Shown here: piece after piece, positions 46,106-55,896 of the stretch
Layout of the letters: each line of letters starts with the position of its first letter
Numbering within the stretch: the stretch's first letter is position 1
Origin: Corynebacterium macginleyi
GTDB lineage: Bacteria > Actinomycetota > Actinomycetes > Mycobacteriales > Mycobacteriaceae
Assembly: GCF_003688935.1 (NCBI RefSeq)
Contig: NZ_REGE01000003.1
Location: 1-64,000, forward strand
Reading direction: 5' to 3'
Length of the DNA: 64,000 nucleotides
The notes under the pieces: model-generated
Told to the model about the DNA's origin: nothing
What the model saw: the letters and a program-made list of their open reading frames with translations, nothing else
The model's database searches: none
Program-made: the position numbers and the translations under genes

Positions 46106-47446
46106 TTAGCTGCCCAGGCGAATGACCGAGTGAACGGCCTCAACTTCATCGAGCTCGCCCAAGACCGAAACGATGTTTTCCAGGGTCGCTTCCTTGGCAG
46201 CGTGGGTGACCACGATAAGGCGCGCGGTGTCCTCGCCATCTTCCTGGCGCACGGTGCGCAGCGATACCTCATGTTGAGCAAACAGCGCGGCGATGGCCTC
46301 CAACACGCCAGCGCGGTCCTGGACTTCCATATCGATGTGGTAGCGGGTATCGACCTCACCGAAGTCCGCGATGGGCAGGTTGGCGTAGGTATTCTCGCCC
46401 GGCGCGCGACCGCCGTGTACGATATTGCGGGCGGCACCGACGACATCGCCCAGCACGGCTGAAGCGGTGGGATTGCCGCCGGCACCATTGCCGTAGAACA
46501 TGAGCGACCCGGCTGCCTCTGCCTCGACGAAGATGGCATTATAGGACTCACTCACGGAGGCCAGCGGGTGGTCCTTGTCCACCAAGGTAGGGTGAACGCG
46601 AGCGTTGACCACTTCGGATCCATCCTCACGGTGCAGGCGCTCGCAAATAGCCAAAAGCTTGATGGAATAGCCGGCATTGTTTGCTGCGACAATATCGTCC
46701 GCAGTGATCTTGGTGATACCCTCGCAATGCACGTCTTCGAATTTCACGCGGGTATGAAAACCAATGGAGGCCATGATGGCCGCTTTAGACGCCGCGTCGT
46801 GGCCCTCCACGTCCGCAGTCGGATCCGCCTCGGCATAGCCCAAGCGGGTGGCTTCCGCCAAGGCCTCATCGTAGGAAGCCCCGGTAGATTCCATGGCATC
46901 CAAGATGTAGTTGGTAGTACCGTTGACGATGCCGGAGATGCGCTCAATCTGGTCACCTGCCAGGGATCGGCGCAGCATGCCCACGACGGGGATGGCGGCG
47001 GCCACTGCAGCTTCAAAGTAAAGATCAACGCCAGAGCGTTCCGCGGCCTCGGCCAATTCATCAGCATGCGCGGCAACGAGCGCCTTATTGGCTGTCACCA
47101 CGGACTTGCCAGAGTTAAGCGCGGCCAAAACCAACTCACGCGGGAAATCGATACCGCCGATGACCTCCACCACTAGGTCAATATCATCGCGAGAGATCAG
47201 GGCCTTGGCATCATCAGTCAGCAGTTCGCTGGGCACGCCCGGGCGCAGCTTGTTCTTGTTCTGAACAGCGATGCCACGGATCTCTGCTGGTCCACCGATG
47301 CGATGAGCAAAGGCATCCGCATTGTCATCTAAGAGGCGGAAAACTTCCGCTCCCACGGTGCCGAATCCAAGCAGCGCAATGCCAACGGTTTCGCCTTCGC
47401 CCTTACCGGTCGAATGTAGATCTAGCTCACTGTGTGAAGCATCCAT
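46106..47446 (-). CDS. hom: homoserine dehydrogenase
   Basis: 446 residues; reduces aspartate semialdehyde to homoserine. NAD(P)-binding ALLGFGTVGAEVFRLL at the N-terminus, EVIGGIDFPRELVLAALN, catalytic-domain FEAAVAAAIPVVGMLRRS and GIVNGTTNYILDAM. A C-terminal ACT domain (about 365-446, MEVQDRAGVLEAIAALFAQH) is the site of threonine feedback inhibition in C. glutamicum. GGAG ribosome site seven bases before ATG. Forms the classic hom-thrB operon. Confidence 0.97.
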   Translation of the reverse strand: MDASHSELDLHSTGKGEGETVGIALLGFGTVGAEVFRLLDDNADAFAHRIGGPAEIRGIAVQNKNKLRPGVPSELLTDDAKALISRDDIDLVVEVIGGIDFPRELVLAALNSGKSVVTANKALVAAHADELAEAAERSGVDLYFEAAVAAAIPVVGMLRRSLAGDQIERISGIVNGTTNYILDAMESTGASYDEALAEATRLGYAEADPTADVEGHDAASKAAIMASIGFHTRVKFEDVHCEGITKITADDIVAANNAGYSIKLLAICERLHREDGSEVVNARVHPTLVDKDHPLASVSESYNAIFVEAEAAGSLMFYGNGAGGNPTASAVLGDVVGAARNIVHGGRAPGENTYANLPIADFGEVDTRYHIDMEVQDRAGVLEAIAALFAQHEVSLRTVRQEDGEDTARLIVVTHAAKEATLENIVSVLGELDEVEAVHSVIRLGS

Positions 47447-47622
47447 AGTCCGTCTCCATGTCGATTTAGTGGTGAAAATGTCCCCGCTTTGCGCGGCTAC
47501 AGGACACTATACAGAACGAGCTGTCTATATTGGGACATGCGGGGGATAATATTCCGTTCAGCGACCGAAGCCTCGGCTGTGCGGGCCGAATACAGCAGCG
47601 GCGCTACGAGGGATGTGTCGGA
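47447..47622 (-). promoter_or_regulatory. hom-thrB promoter region
   Basis: 176 bp between lysA and hom. TATAGT (47511-47506, minus strand) is a good -10 box and would give a leader of about 50 nt; the -35 is weak. The leader holds a small hairpin (CCGC/GCGG near 47483-47497). No leader peptide rich in Thr or Met codons was seen. Confidence 0.4.
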
Positions 47623-48960
47623 CTAATCCACTTCCAAGGACAAGAGGTCCTCGATGGTCTCGCGCCGCAACATCGGCTTGGTATTTCCCACGCGCGTGGC
47701 AACAACCGCAGGGCGTACCGCGCCGTTATACCGGGACGACATCATGTACTGGTACCCACCGGTGGCCGCAAAAGCAAGCAGGTCTCCCGGCTGGATATCA
47801 TTGGGCAATTCACCTTCCGCAAGGAGGATATCGCCGGATTCACAGTGGAAACCCACGATGCGCGAGGGCACCATTCCGCCATCACTAAAGCGGTTTACCA
47901 GGCGCACATCGTATTCAGAACCATAGAGCGCAGGACGGATGTTATCGGACATTCCCCCATCGATAGAGATATAACGGCGCACCGGCAAATCGGCCTTGCC
48001 GGTTTCCACGTCCTTGACCGTGCCCACACGGTAGACGGTCACGGCAGAACCCGCCACCAAGGAGCGACCGGGCTCCACGAGAAGAAACGGTGCCTTGATG
48101 TCGAGTTCGTCTGCGGTCCGCTCCACAGCGCGCAGCATGTCCTGAGCTACGCGGTCAATATCCAACGCTTCCTCATAGGGCATATACGGGATACCGAAGC
48201 CGCCGCCCAAATCCAGCTCGGCTAGGCTAACGCCCAGCTCGGTATGGATCTGGCGGTAGAGCTCCAGCACGCGCTCAGCAGCAAGTTTAAAGCCCTCGGC
48301 ATTGAAAACCTGGGAGCCCACGTGGCAGTGCAAGCCGGTCAGGTGGAGGTTGTCTACCTCCAGGCAGCGCTTCGCAGCAGCAAACGCCGCACCCGTGGCT
48401 AAGGAAATACCGAATTTTTGGTCTTCGTGCGAAGTGGCCACGAACTCGTGCGTATGCGCGTCCACGCCCGGCTTGACGCGAATCATCACCGGCTGGACCG
48501 CGCCTGCCTCCCCGGCAATGCGGTTGAGCTCTTCGAGCTCCTGCTCATTATCGATAACTACGTGGCCCACGCCCGCATCCACGCACAGGCGTAAGTATTC
48601 CTCATCTTTGTTATTGCCATGCGCCGTAATACGCGCGGCTGGAAACTCGGCGGCGAGCGCAATCTTCAACTCATTGAGCGAGGCAGCATCGAGGCACAGG
48701 CCTTCTTCATTGACCCACTGCACCACTTTTTTGGAAATGAACGCCTTAGAGGCATAGTGCACGTGATCGGGTCCGCCAAAGGCACCGGCCATGTCTTGGC
48801 AGCGCGAGCGGAAATCGTCTTCATCGAATACGTAGAGTGGCGTGTGGAACTCCTCTGCCACATCCGGCAGGGGGACATCAGCCACGGTGACTACACCGTC
48901 TTCTTGACGGTGCGCATTCCGCGGCCATACGTGAGCGGGAAGTTCGTTGAAGTCGGTCAT
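47623..48960 (-). CDS. lysA: diaminopimelate decarboxylase
   Basis: 445 residues; final step of lysine synthesis, meso-diaminopimelate to L-lysine. PLP lysine in [15 protein letters not shown], phosphate-binding [23 protein letters not shown], and substrate loop [16 protein letters not shown], with the second-subunit cysteine in [10 protein letters not shown]. The ATG directly follows the argS stop (TAA-ATG), so the argS-lysA pair is co-transcribed, as in other corynebacteria, where control by arginine and lysine has been described. Confidence 0.97.
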   Translation of the reverse strand: MTDFNELPAHVWPRNAHRQEDGVVTVADVPLPDVAEEFHTPLYVFDEDDFRSRCQDMAGAFGGPDHVHYASKAFISKKVVQWVNEEGLCLDAASLNELKIALAAEFPAARITAHGNNKDEEYLRLCVDAGVGHVVIDNEQELEELNRIAGEAGAVQPVMIRVKPGVDAHTHEFVATSHEDQKFGISLATGAAFAAAKRCLEVDNLHLTGLHCHVGSQVFNAEGFKLAAERVLELYRQIHTELGVSLAELDLGGGFGIPYMPYEEALDIDRVAQDMLRAVERTADELDIKAPFLLVEPGRSLVAGSAVTVYRVGTVKDVETGKADLPVRRYISIDGGMSDNIRPALYGSEYDVRLVNRFSDGGMVPSRIVGFHCESGDILLAEGELPNDIQPGDLLAFAATGGYQYMMSSRYNGAVRPAVVATRVGNTKPMLRRETIEDLLSLEVD

Positions 48961-50613
48961 TTACATCTTCTCCGGTGCGTTCACGCCGACCATGGTCAAG
49001 GCATTAGATAGTACAACGCGCGATGCTTCCGCCAACGCGAGGCGCGCGCTGTGGATGGGCTGTTCATCCTCCCCCGCCTTGGGCAGGACCTGGCAGGTAT
49101 CGTAAAACCGGTGGAATACGCCAGCCAACTCTTCGGCATAACGCGCCACGCGGTGCGGCTCGCGCAATTCCGCGGCATCTGCCACCACTGCGGGAAACTC
49201 ACCCAGGGTACGGATCAGGTCGCCTTCGCGATCATGCTCCAGCAGCGAAAGGTCCGCACCTTCGGAGCTAATGTCCAGCTCAGCTGCCTTGCGTCCAATC
49301 GAGCACAACCGGGCATGCCCGTATTGCACGTAGTAGACAGGATTATCCGAAGACTGCGACTCCCATAGTCCCAAGTCGATATCGATGGACTGATCCACCG
49401 AGGAGCGCACCAGTGAATAACGAGATGCATCAACGCCGATGGCGGCAACCAAATCCTCCATGGTGATGACAGTGCCCGCGCGCTTGGACATGCGCACCGG
49501 CTTGCCATCGCGAAGCAGATTGACCATCTGACCGATGAGCACCTCAACGCCATCGGCGTCATAGCCCAAGGCGGCGGCCGCCGCTTTCAAGCGCGGAACG
49601 TAACCGTGGTGATCAGCACCCAACATGTAGATATTGAGGTCGTGACCGCGGTCGAATTTGTCAGCCACATAGGCGATATCGCCGGCGATATAGGCCGCAT
49701 TGCCGTCCGATTTCACCACGACGCGATCCTTGGAATCGCCATAATCACTAGATTTTAGCCACCACGCATTGTCTGCTTCGTAGAGGTGGCCTCCAGCCTT
49801 CAAGGTCTCGAGCGCCTTGTCTACCGCCCCAGATTCAAAGAGAGAATTTTCATGGAAATAAACATCAAAGTCCACACCAAATTCGTGCAGGGACTGCTTA
49901 ATTTGGGCGAACATCATCTCCACGCCATCAGCACGGAAGGCCTCTTGCACCTGCGCGGCATCCCCTTCGAGCGCGCCTGGGTTCTTTTCCAACACTGCGG
50001 TAGCGATATCGCGAATATAGTCTCCGCCATAGCCGTCTTCCGGGGTGGGCTCACCCTTAGCTGCGGCAACAAGTGAGCGTGAAAAACGATCGATCTGGCC
50101 GCCATGGTCGTTGAAGTAGTACTCGCGGGTAACCTCTGCGCCGCAGGCAGTGAGTACCCTGCCCAGCGAATCGCCTACGGCAGCCCACCGCGTGCCTCCC
50201 AAGTGGATCGGACCGGTGGGATTGGCGGATACAAATTCCAAGTTAATCTTCTTGTCCGCAAAGGAGTCGTTAGAACCGTATTCCGATCCTGCTTGCAGAA
50301 TCTGGGCTACGATCTCGCCTTGAGCGGCAGCAGCCAAGCGGATATTAATAAAGCCAGGGCCAGCAAGTTCAGCCTTTTCGATGGCATCATGCTGGGCCAA
50401 TTCTTGTGCTAGCCAGCCGCCCAATTCGCGTGGATTAACGCCGGCTTTCTTGGCCACCTGCAAAGCAAGGTTGGTGGCGTAGTCACCGTGTTCTGGGTTG
50501 CGCGGGCGCTCGACCGTGACAGATTCTGGTAATACCGAGGCATCTAAGTCATGTTCTGCCATGACCGCGGTGGCGAATTTTTTAACTAAGGTGGCCAAAT
50601 CAGCTGGAGTCAT
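48961..50613 (-). CDS. argS: arginyl-tRNA synthetase
   Basis: 550 residues from ATG 50613. Class I synthetase: HIGH-type motif [18 protein letters not shown] (about residue 125), KMSKS-type [15 protein letters not shown], and the C-terminal DALR anticodon-binding domain. TAGACT (50627-50622, minus) stands only eight bases before the ATG, so the mRNA is leaderless or nearly so; longer frames upstream have no homology. Confidence 0.97.
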   Translation of the reverse strand: MTPADLATLVKKFATAVMAEHDLDASVLPESVTVERPRNPEHGDYATNLALQVAKKAGVNPRELGGWLAQELAQHDAIEKAELAGPGFINIRLAAAAQGEIVAQILQAGSEYGSNDSFADKKINLEFVSANPTGPIHLGGTRWAAVGDSLGRVLTACGAEVTREYYFNDHGGQIDRFSRSLVAAAKGEPTPEDGYGGDYIRDIATAVLEKNPGALEGDAAQVQEAFRADGVEMMFAQIKQSLHEFGVDFDVYFHENSLFESGAVDKALETLKAGGHLYEADNAWWLKSSDYGDSKDRVVVKSDGNAAYIAGDIAYVADKFDRGHDLNIYMLGADHHGYVPRLKAAAAALGYDADGVEVLIGQMVNLLRDGKPVRMSKRAGTVITMEDLVAAIGVDASRYSLVRSSVDQSIDIDLGLWESQSSDNPVYYVQYGHARLCSIGRKAAELDISSEGADLSLLEHDREGDLIRTLGEFPAVVADAAELREPHRVARYAEELAGVFHRFYDTCQVLPKAGEDEQPIHSARLALAEASRVVLSNALTMVGVNAPEKM

Positions 50614-50653
50614 GAGACAAGAGTCTAGTTCACTGCCCCGACACGTGTGAAAG

Positions 50654-50755
50654 GAAGCACTGCCTAACCTTACGGCGGGGCGCAAAATACCATTTCTAGA
50701 CATCTTAGGCAAACCTATATTGCGATAAAAATTACAAAATATATGCTAGTACTAG
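50654..50755 (+). promoter_or_regulatory. lutABC control region
   Basis: The 222-bp argS/lutA gap holds several elements. Two partial DtxR-like boxes are GAAGCACTGCCTAACCTTA (50654-50672) and TTAGGCAAACCTATATTGC (50705-50723), 12 and 11 of 19 consensus positions. TATGCT (50742-50747) is a possible -10 box, and it runs into a perfect palindrome CTAGTACTAG (50746-50755), like a GntR/LldR-type half-site pair. Control by iron and by lactate is plausible for an Fe-S lactate oxidase but unproven. Confidence 0.4.
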
Positions 50756-50835
50756 GTAATTCCACCTACTATCCACACGGTGAATGTGTAGGGTTAGTTA
50801 CACCTCCATGACTAAAAACTAATAAGGAGCACCGT

Positions 50836-51621
50836 ATGCGCATTGCGCTTTTTTCTACTTGCATTGGTGACACTCTTTTCCCGGATGTCCAAAAGGCGAC
50901 GGCATTGGTACTTTCCCGGTTAGGTCACGAAGTGGTCCTTCCAGAGGAGCAAACTTGCTGCGGCCAGATGCACATCAACACCGGCTACCAGAAGGAATCA
51001 TTGGGCATGATCCGCTCTTATGCGGACGCCTTCGCAGATCCTTCTATCGACTACGTCGTCGCCGCCTCGGGTTCCTGCGTGGCAGCGGTTCGCGATCGAC
51101 ACGAGAGTATCGCCGACCGCTTCGGGACTTCTGCCGATGTCGATGGCGCGCAGAAGACCGCGGGAAAAACATACGATCTCACGGAATTTTTGGTCGATAT
51201 TGAAGGCGTGACCAACGTCGGTGCCTTCTTCCCGCACCGTGTAACTTATCACTCCGCCTGCCACGGCCTGCGCTTCCTCAAGCTAGAAGACCGACCCTAC
51301 AAGCTTTTGCAAGAAGTCGAGGGCATCGACTTAGCACCGCTGGCCAACAGCGAGGAGTGCTGTGGCTTCGGCGGCACCTTTGCCCTGAAGAACGCAGAAG
51401 TGTCCCAGGCCATGGTCACCGATAAAACCCGCCACATTAAAGACACCAAAGCCGAGTACGTTACCGCCGGTGACTCGTCCTGCCTGATGAATATCGGTGG
51501 CGCACTGCACCGCCAGCGCTCCGGCATCCGCGCACTGCACATGGCAGAGATTTTGGCCTCCACGAAGGAACACCCGTGGCAGCCTGACTCCGCCGCTTAC
51601 TCAAAGGAGACGATGCTCTAA
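50836..51621 (+). CDS. lutA: L-lactate utilisation protein LutA (Fe-S oxidoreductase)
   Basis: 261 residues; one of three subunits that oxidise L-lactate to pyruvate in B. subtilis-type LutABC. Two CCG-type cysteine domains: EEQTCCGQMHINTGY near residue 40 and ACHGLR with SEECCGFGGTFALKN near residues 140-185. AAGGAG ribosome site eight bases before ATG. The stop overlaps the lutB ATG by one base. Confidence 0.95.
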   Translation: MRIALFSTCIGDTLFPDVQKATALVLSRLGHEVVLPEEQTCCGQMHINTGYQKESLGMIRSYADAFADPSIDYVVAASGSCVAAVRDRHESIADRFGTSADVDGAQKTAGKTYDLTEFLVDIEGVTNVGAFFPHRVTYHSACHGLRFLKLEDRPYKLLQEVEGIDLAPLANSEECCGFGGTFALKNAEVSQAMVTDKTRHIKDTKAEYVTAGDSSCLMNIGGALHRQRSGIRALHMAEILASTKEHPWQPDSAAYSKETML

Positions 51622-53126
51622 TGACCTCTTTCCTCGACACCACCCCACCACGCGCCCCTGAAGGCTACGGCAACTTGCGGGGCAGCAAAACCTTCGTCCC
51701 GCTTGCGCACGTGGGTCTGAATAACGCCACCCAGCGCCATAACCTGCAGCACGCGACCACCACCATCCGCCAAAAGCGCGCCAAGGCCGTGCAAGAAGTA
51801 GATGACTGGCAGCAGCTGCGCAACGCCGGTTCTGCCCTTAAAGAAGACGTCGCTGCCCGCATGCCGGAACTACTCGAGCAATTTGAAAAGGCCGTGTCTG
51901 ACCGCGGTGGAATCGTCCACTGGGCCCGCGACGCCAAGGAAGCCAATGAGATAATTGAGGGGCTTATCCGCGAAACGGGCGAGACCAATGTAGTCAAGAT
52001 TAAGTCGATGGCAACCCAAGAAATCGGCTTGAACGAGCACCTGGAAGAGGTCGGAATTCACGCCCAGGAAACCGACTTAGCAGAACTCATCGTCCAGCTC
52101 GGTGACGATAAACCATCCCACATCTTGGTGCCGGCAATCCACCGCAACCGCGCGGAGATTCGCGATATCTTCGTCAATAAGATGCCCAATATTGATGACT
52201 CGTTGAAGGCTGAGCCCGCCGAGTTGGCCGAGGCATCACGCCAGTTCCTGCGGCAGCAATTTATGAAGGCCAAGGTCGCCATTTCCGGCGCGAACTTCGG
52301 CGTGGCTGAAACAGGCACCGTTAATATCGTGGAATCTGAGGGCAACGGACGTATGTGCCTGACGCTACCGGAGACGTTAATTACCGTCATGGGCATCGAA
52401 AAGCTCGTGCCTACATTCCAAGACCTGGAAGTCTTCCTGCAGCTGCTCCCCCGTTCCTCCACTGCGGAGCGGATGAATCCCTATACTTCCATGTGGTCCG
52501 GTGTGACAGAAGGCGATGGCCCGCGGAACTTCCACATCGTCTTGCTGGATAATGGGCGCACCGCTGCACTGTCCTCGCCCATCGGTCACCAGGCGCTAAA
52601 ATGTATCCGTTGCTCGGCCTGTCTGAACGTCTGTCCCGTCTACGAGCGTGCGGGCGGCCACGCCTATGGTTCTGTGTACCCAGGGCCCATCGGCATATCA
52701 CTGACCCCGCAGCTGACCGGCATAAAGGATCACCACGATCCATCGGCTAGCCTGCCGTACGCGTGCTCGCTGTGCGGGCGCTGCGACGAGGTGTGCCCGG
52801 TGAAGATTCCGCTTTCTGATGTCATCGTGGAAAACCGCCACCAGAAAATCACGCACGCTGCCTCCCCGATCGAGCCGAAGCTTTTCAAGACGGTGCAGCT
52901 CCTCTGGGATAGCCCCAAGATGTGGGATAAGGTCACCCGCCTCGTGGCCCTCGGCCGCGTCATGGGCGGATTTAATGGCACCATCTCGTCGCTGCCGCTA
53001 TTTATGTCCGGTTGGTCCGATGGCCGCGATACCGCGGTTCCACCGAAGAAATCTTTCCGTCAATGGTTCGACTCCGATGAAGGCAAAGAACTCCTGGCCA
53101 ATGCTCGTAAGGAGAGCTCCAAGTGA
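51621..53126 (+). CDS. lutB: L-lactate utilisation protein LutB (Fe-S)
   Basis: 501 residues. N-terminal LUD domain (about 70-300, ISGANFGVAETGTVNIVESE) and a C-terminal ferredoxin region with two [4Fe-4S] motifs: CIRCSACLNVCPVYE (about residue 330) and CSLCGRCDEVCPVKIP (about residue 385). Central subunit of the lactate dehydrogenase complex, coupled to lutA and lutC by overlaps. Confidence 0.96.
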   Translation: MTSFLDTTPPRAPEGYGNLRGSKTFVPLAHVGLNNATQRHNLQHATTTIRQKRAKAVQEVDDWQQLRNAGSALKEDVAARMPELLEQFEKAVSDRGGIVHWARDAKEANEIIEGLIRETGETNVVKIKSMATQEIGLNEHLEEVGIHAQETDLAELIVQLGDDKPSHILVPAIHRNRAEIRDIFVNKMPNIDDSLKAEPAELAEASRQFLRQQFMKAKVAISGANFGVAETGTVNIVESEGNGRMCLTLPETLITVMGIEKLVPTFQDLEVFLQLLPRSSTAERMNPYTSMWSGVTEGDGPRNFHIVLLDNGRTAALSSPIGHQALKCIRCSACLNVCPVYERAGGHAYGSVYPGPIGISLTPQLTGIKDHHDPSASLPYACSLCGRCDEVCPVKIPLSDVIVENRHQKITHAASPIEPKLFKTVQLLWDSPKMWDKVTRLVALGRVMGGFNGTISSLPLFMSGWSDGRDTAVPPKKSFRQWFDSDEGKELLANARKESSK

Positions 53127-53743
53127 CTGCTAAACAAGAAATATTAAACCGTATTCGTTCGGCACAGAAGCAGGCTGGGCTGCCGGATCACGTTGATATT
53201 CCGCGCGATTACCAGCGCAAAGGCACGCTAAATGATGACGAACTGCGCGAGATGCTGGTCGATCGGCTTGAGGATTACAAGGCAGAAGTCCACATCACGG
53301 AGGAAAGCGATCTCAAAAAGACGCTGGAGACCATCGTCAAGGATCGCAACTGCACAGACATACGCTACGCCCCGGGCATGAATGCCGAGCTTTTTATTGG
53401 CCTTCCGGCCCGCCCTGACGACGAAGCAGCGGATCCGCGCGAGCTTGACGATGCCGATGCCGTCGTCACCGAGTCCTTCGTGTCATCTGCGCAGACCGGC
53501 ACCATCGTGTTGCAATCCAATTCCCAGTGCGGCCGCCGCGCCCTAACGCTGGTACCAGACCGTCACATCTGTATCGTCCGCCGCGACCAGATCGTCTATG
53601 GTGTCCCCGAGGTAATCTCTCGAATAGACCCCTACAAACCGGCAACGTGGATCTCTGGTCCTTCCGCGACTTCTGATATCGAGCTCTCTCGTGTCGAAGG
53701 AGTGCACGGTCCGCGCGATCTCATTGTGATTATTGTGAAGTAG
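53123..53743 (+). CDS. lutC: L-lactate utilisation protein LutC
   Basis: 206 residues, LUD domain. Contains DADAVVTESFVSSAQTGTIV and ALTLVPDRHICIVRRDQIV, and ends with the conserved DIELSRVEGVHGPRDLIVII. Starts at GTG 53123 inside the lutB stop, with a GGAG site 11 bases upstream. Completes the lutABC operon. Confidence 0.95.
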   Translation: MTAKQEILNRIRSAQKQAGLPDHVDIPRDYQRKGTLNDDELREMLVDRLEDYKAEVHITEESDLKKTLETIVKDRNCTDIRYAPGMNAELFIGLPARPDDEAADPRELDDADAVVTESFVSSAQTGTIVLQSNSQCGRRALTLVPDRHICIVRRDQIVYGVPEVISRIDPYKPATWISGPSATSDIELSRVEGVHGPRDLIVIIVK

Positions 53744-53751
53744 TGAGGTTA

Positions 53752-53772
53752 GGGTGCCGAGTTAGGGCACCC
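53752..53772 (+). terminator. hairpin after lutC
   Basis: GGGTGCC (53752-53758) pairs with GGCACCC (53766-53772) eight bases after the lutC stop. There is no T-run, so termination may need Rho. Confidence 0.45.
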
Positions 53773-53854
53773 GGCGCTTAGAAATCACTGCCACGAAGCT
53801 GTAAGAAGCATAAGCTAGTTCTGACAAACGCTATAGAAGTCGGAGATTTAGCTT

Positions 53855-55411
53855 ATGCTTTCTTTTTCTCAAAAAATTTCTACCGTAGTCTGCGCCAGCG
53901 CCCTCGCACTGGGCGCAGCAGCCCCCACTGCCGCGGCGGCTGACCCACAGATCACCTGGGAGGATTGCCCCGAACAGGTCAATATCGATAGCGCCGAATG
54001 CGGCCGGATAGAAGTACCTACCTACTACGATAATCCTGCGGCCGGCACCATTAGCGTCGGTTTCGTCCGCGTGCCGGCGGCACAACCAGAGGCCCGTCGC
54101 GGCGCACTGTTTACCAACCCCGGCGGCCCCGGCGGGGACGCTTATTCTTGGGCTGGAAACGAAGTCATGGAGTGGCCCGAAGCAGTTCGCAACGAGTGGG
54201 ATCTGATTGGGGTCCAACCACGCGGCTTGCCTGGTTCCACCCCGGTCGACTGCGCTGCCACCCCGAGTTTCAATACGATCGCGGCCATCACGCAAATTGG
54301 CAAATCCATCCGAGACGCGTGCGAGCAGAATACCCCTGGCTACACTAACTCTTTAACCACCGCCAACACCGCACAGGACTGGGAGATGGTGCGCCAAGCG
54401 CTGGGCGAAGACGTCATCGACATCGCCGCTCTGTCCTATGGCACATACCTCGGCTCCGTCTACGCCACCAAGTACCCGCAGCACACTGGCAAGGTGCTGC
54501 TTGACTCCGGCATGAGCCCAAAACTGGCGTGGAATGGCATCTTCGCCTCACAGCAACAAGGGTATGAGAATGCGCTGCACGATCTTTTCCATTACATTGC
54601 GGATAATGACGCCACCTACCATTTAGGCACTACCCCACTCCGGGTCTATGAAAAGTGGTCGCAGAAAGTCGCCCTGGAAGCAGGTGCCCGCCCCACCGTA
54701 TTGCCACCCGATGCAAAAATCGGCGACCTTCCCCCAGGGCTCGAGTTCGTCGGCCAACCGGGCGCCGACATCATGACCGCCACCGGTGGGCTACGCGTAC
54801 AGGCGGAGTTCCTCGCCCACAAAGCGATTAACCCGCAGGCAGATCAGCGGTTTTCGGTAACCTTGGGCCGAACCCGAGAGGTGGTTCCCACCCCCGCTCA
54901 CTGGGACGACTTTGCCAAGTACCTAAACGGCAGTAAACCATTGGAGATAGTAGACGATCCGGACCTCGCCCAAAAGGTACAACAGCAGGCTATCCAGATG
55001 ATGAATATGCAAAATCTCATCGTCTGCAATGAGAATACCGTCCCCGGCAATCCGTGGCTCTTCCCCACCTACCTGTGGTCCACCTTTGTCACCGGCGATA
55101 TTTTCTCGCTGGCTAATTCCCTGTATGGATCTGGCGCTGGGTGCGGCGGCCGCGTACCCATTACCGGCGAGGTGCCACTCGATGGCTCACACCTTGCTAC
55201 CAAGCCCCTGCAAATCCAGGGCACAGGTGACCCCCAGACCCCGTATCAGTACCACACGGCACTCTCCCGACCCATGCAATCGCGCGTCCTCACCGTCCAC
55301 GGCCCCGGCCACGGACACTTTGCGCTGGGAAATAAGACCGTCGATGAGATTGGCGTGCACTATCTGCGCACCGGTGAGGTCACCACTACTGACGTACCGG
55401 GCCTGATTTAG
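53855..55411 (+). CDS. secreted alpha/beta hydrolase, tripeptidyl aminopeptidase-like
   Basis: 518 residues. A signal peptide (about 1-32, VCASALALGAAAPTAAAA) marks export. The fold is that of Streptomyces-type Tap peptidases: oxyanion segment FTNPGGPGGDAYSW, nucleophile elbow ALSYGTYLGSVYAT (Ser about residue 190), and a TAP-like C-terminal domain with the Asp in QGTGDPQTPYQYH and His in GPGHGHFALGN. Two usual motifs deviate: GVQPRG where relatives have GVDPRG, and Ala for the first Gly of the elbow. Likely a cell-envelope peptidase or esterase; the substrate is unknown. GGAG ribosome site nine bases before ATG. Confidence 0.85.
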   Translation: MLSFSQKISTVVCASALALGAAAPTAAAADPQITWEDCPEQVNIDSAECGRIEVPTYYDNPAAGTISVGFVRVPAAQPEARRGALFTNPGGPGGDAYSWAGNEVMEWPEAVRNEWDLIGVQPRGLPGSTPVDCAATPSFNTIAAITQIGKSIRDACEQNTPGYTNSLTTANTAQDWEMVRQALGEDVIDIAALSYGTYLGSVYATKYPQHTGKVLLDSGMSPKLAWNGIFASQQQGYENALHDLFHYIADNDATYHLGTTPLRVYEKWSQKVALEAGARPTVLPPDAKIGDLPPGLEFVGQPGADIMTATGGLRVQAEFLAHKAINPQADQRFSVTLGRTREVVPTPAHWDDFAKYLNGSKPLEIVDDPDLAQKVQQQAIQMMNMQNLIVCNENTVPGNPWLFPTYLWSTFVTGDIFSLANSLYGSGAGCGGRVPITGEVPLDGSHLATKPLQIQGTGDPQTPYQYHTALSRPMQSRVLTVHGPGHGHFALGNKTVDEIGVHYLRTGEVTTTDVPGLI

Positions 55412-55439
55412 TTCCGCAGCGGCGGATGCGCTAGAATCA

Positions 55440-55465
55440 CATCGTTGGGAATTTTCCCAACGATG
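55440..55465. repeat. perfect palindrome abutting tRNA-Arg
   Basis: CATCGTTGGGAA (55440-55451) and TTCCCAACGATG (55454-55465) are perfect 12-base arms around TT. The right arm ends on the first base of the tRNA. It is 28 bp after the hydrolase stop and may be a terminator or processing hairpin. Confidence 0.75.
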
Positions 55466-55538
55466 TCTCCGTAGCTCAGCGGATTAGAGCATCGGTTTCC
55501 GGTACCGAAGGTCGCAGGTTCGATCCCTGTCGGGGACA
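55465..55538 (+). tRNA. tRNA-Arg (anticodon CCG)
   Basis: Acceptor arms GTCTCCG (55465-55471) and CGGGGAC (55531-55537) pair with one G-T wobble. A D-arm GCTC/GAGC, an anticodon stem TCGGT/ACCGA with loop TTCCGGT (anticodon CCG), and a T-arm GCAGG-TTCGATC-CCTGT follow. Discriminator A at 55538; CCA is not encoded. Reads CGG codons. Confidence 0.95.
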
Positions 55539-55545
55539 CTTTAAC

Positions 55546-55596
55546 GAAACCCCTTTTACTAGCGTTTTTGCTGGTGAGAGGGGTTTCTCGGTTTTT
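55546..55596 (+). terminator. terminator after tRNA-Arg
   Basis: GAAACCCC (55546-55553) pairs with GGGGTTTC (55580-55587), with a smaller inner stem, followed by TCGGTTTTT. Classic intrinsic terminator eight bases after the tRNA. Confidence 0.85.
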
Positions 55597-55629
55597 GTGT
55601 ATTGGATGGTTCGGGCCATTTTTGGCGGA

Positions 55630-55896
55630 TTACTGGGGTGAATGTCGTCGAATTACATGGCCGTTATAACAGCAGTAGCTTGGATCGTCTGGTCGAAAGC
55701 GTGCAGCGGCAAAGCGTGAAGTCCGCATTGAGTCCGATAATGCCCACCCAACAATCTGCCGAGAAAACACGTCAGTGACAAACGCGGTGTACACAATGCC
55801 TTTCTTCGTGCGCACATACATAATGCCAGCCACCCATAGCGTGTTGAGGCCCCTGGCCTGTGAACTCACGCCCCGCCAAAGGTCAAATGCAGGCAC
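55630..55896 (-). pseudogene. IS3-family transposase OrfB remnant
   Basis: The stretch LNTLWVAGIMYVRTKKG, then VYTAFVTDVFSRQIVGWAL and SDSMRT, is the DDE (rve) integrase core of IS3-type OrfB. After SDSMRT (about 55715) the match continues in another frame (ALPL...FDQ), showing a frameshift, and the N-terminal part is lost. Together with the OrfA remnant at 56102-56320 it marks one decayed element on the minus strand. Not functional. Confidence 0.82.

Noticed and set aside
47447..47622. Attenuator or riboswitch before hom
   Set aside because: Only a small hairpin and no terminator/antiterminator pair or Thr/Met-rich leader peptide could be found.
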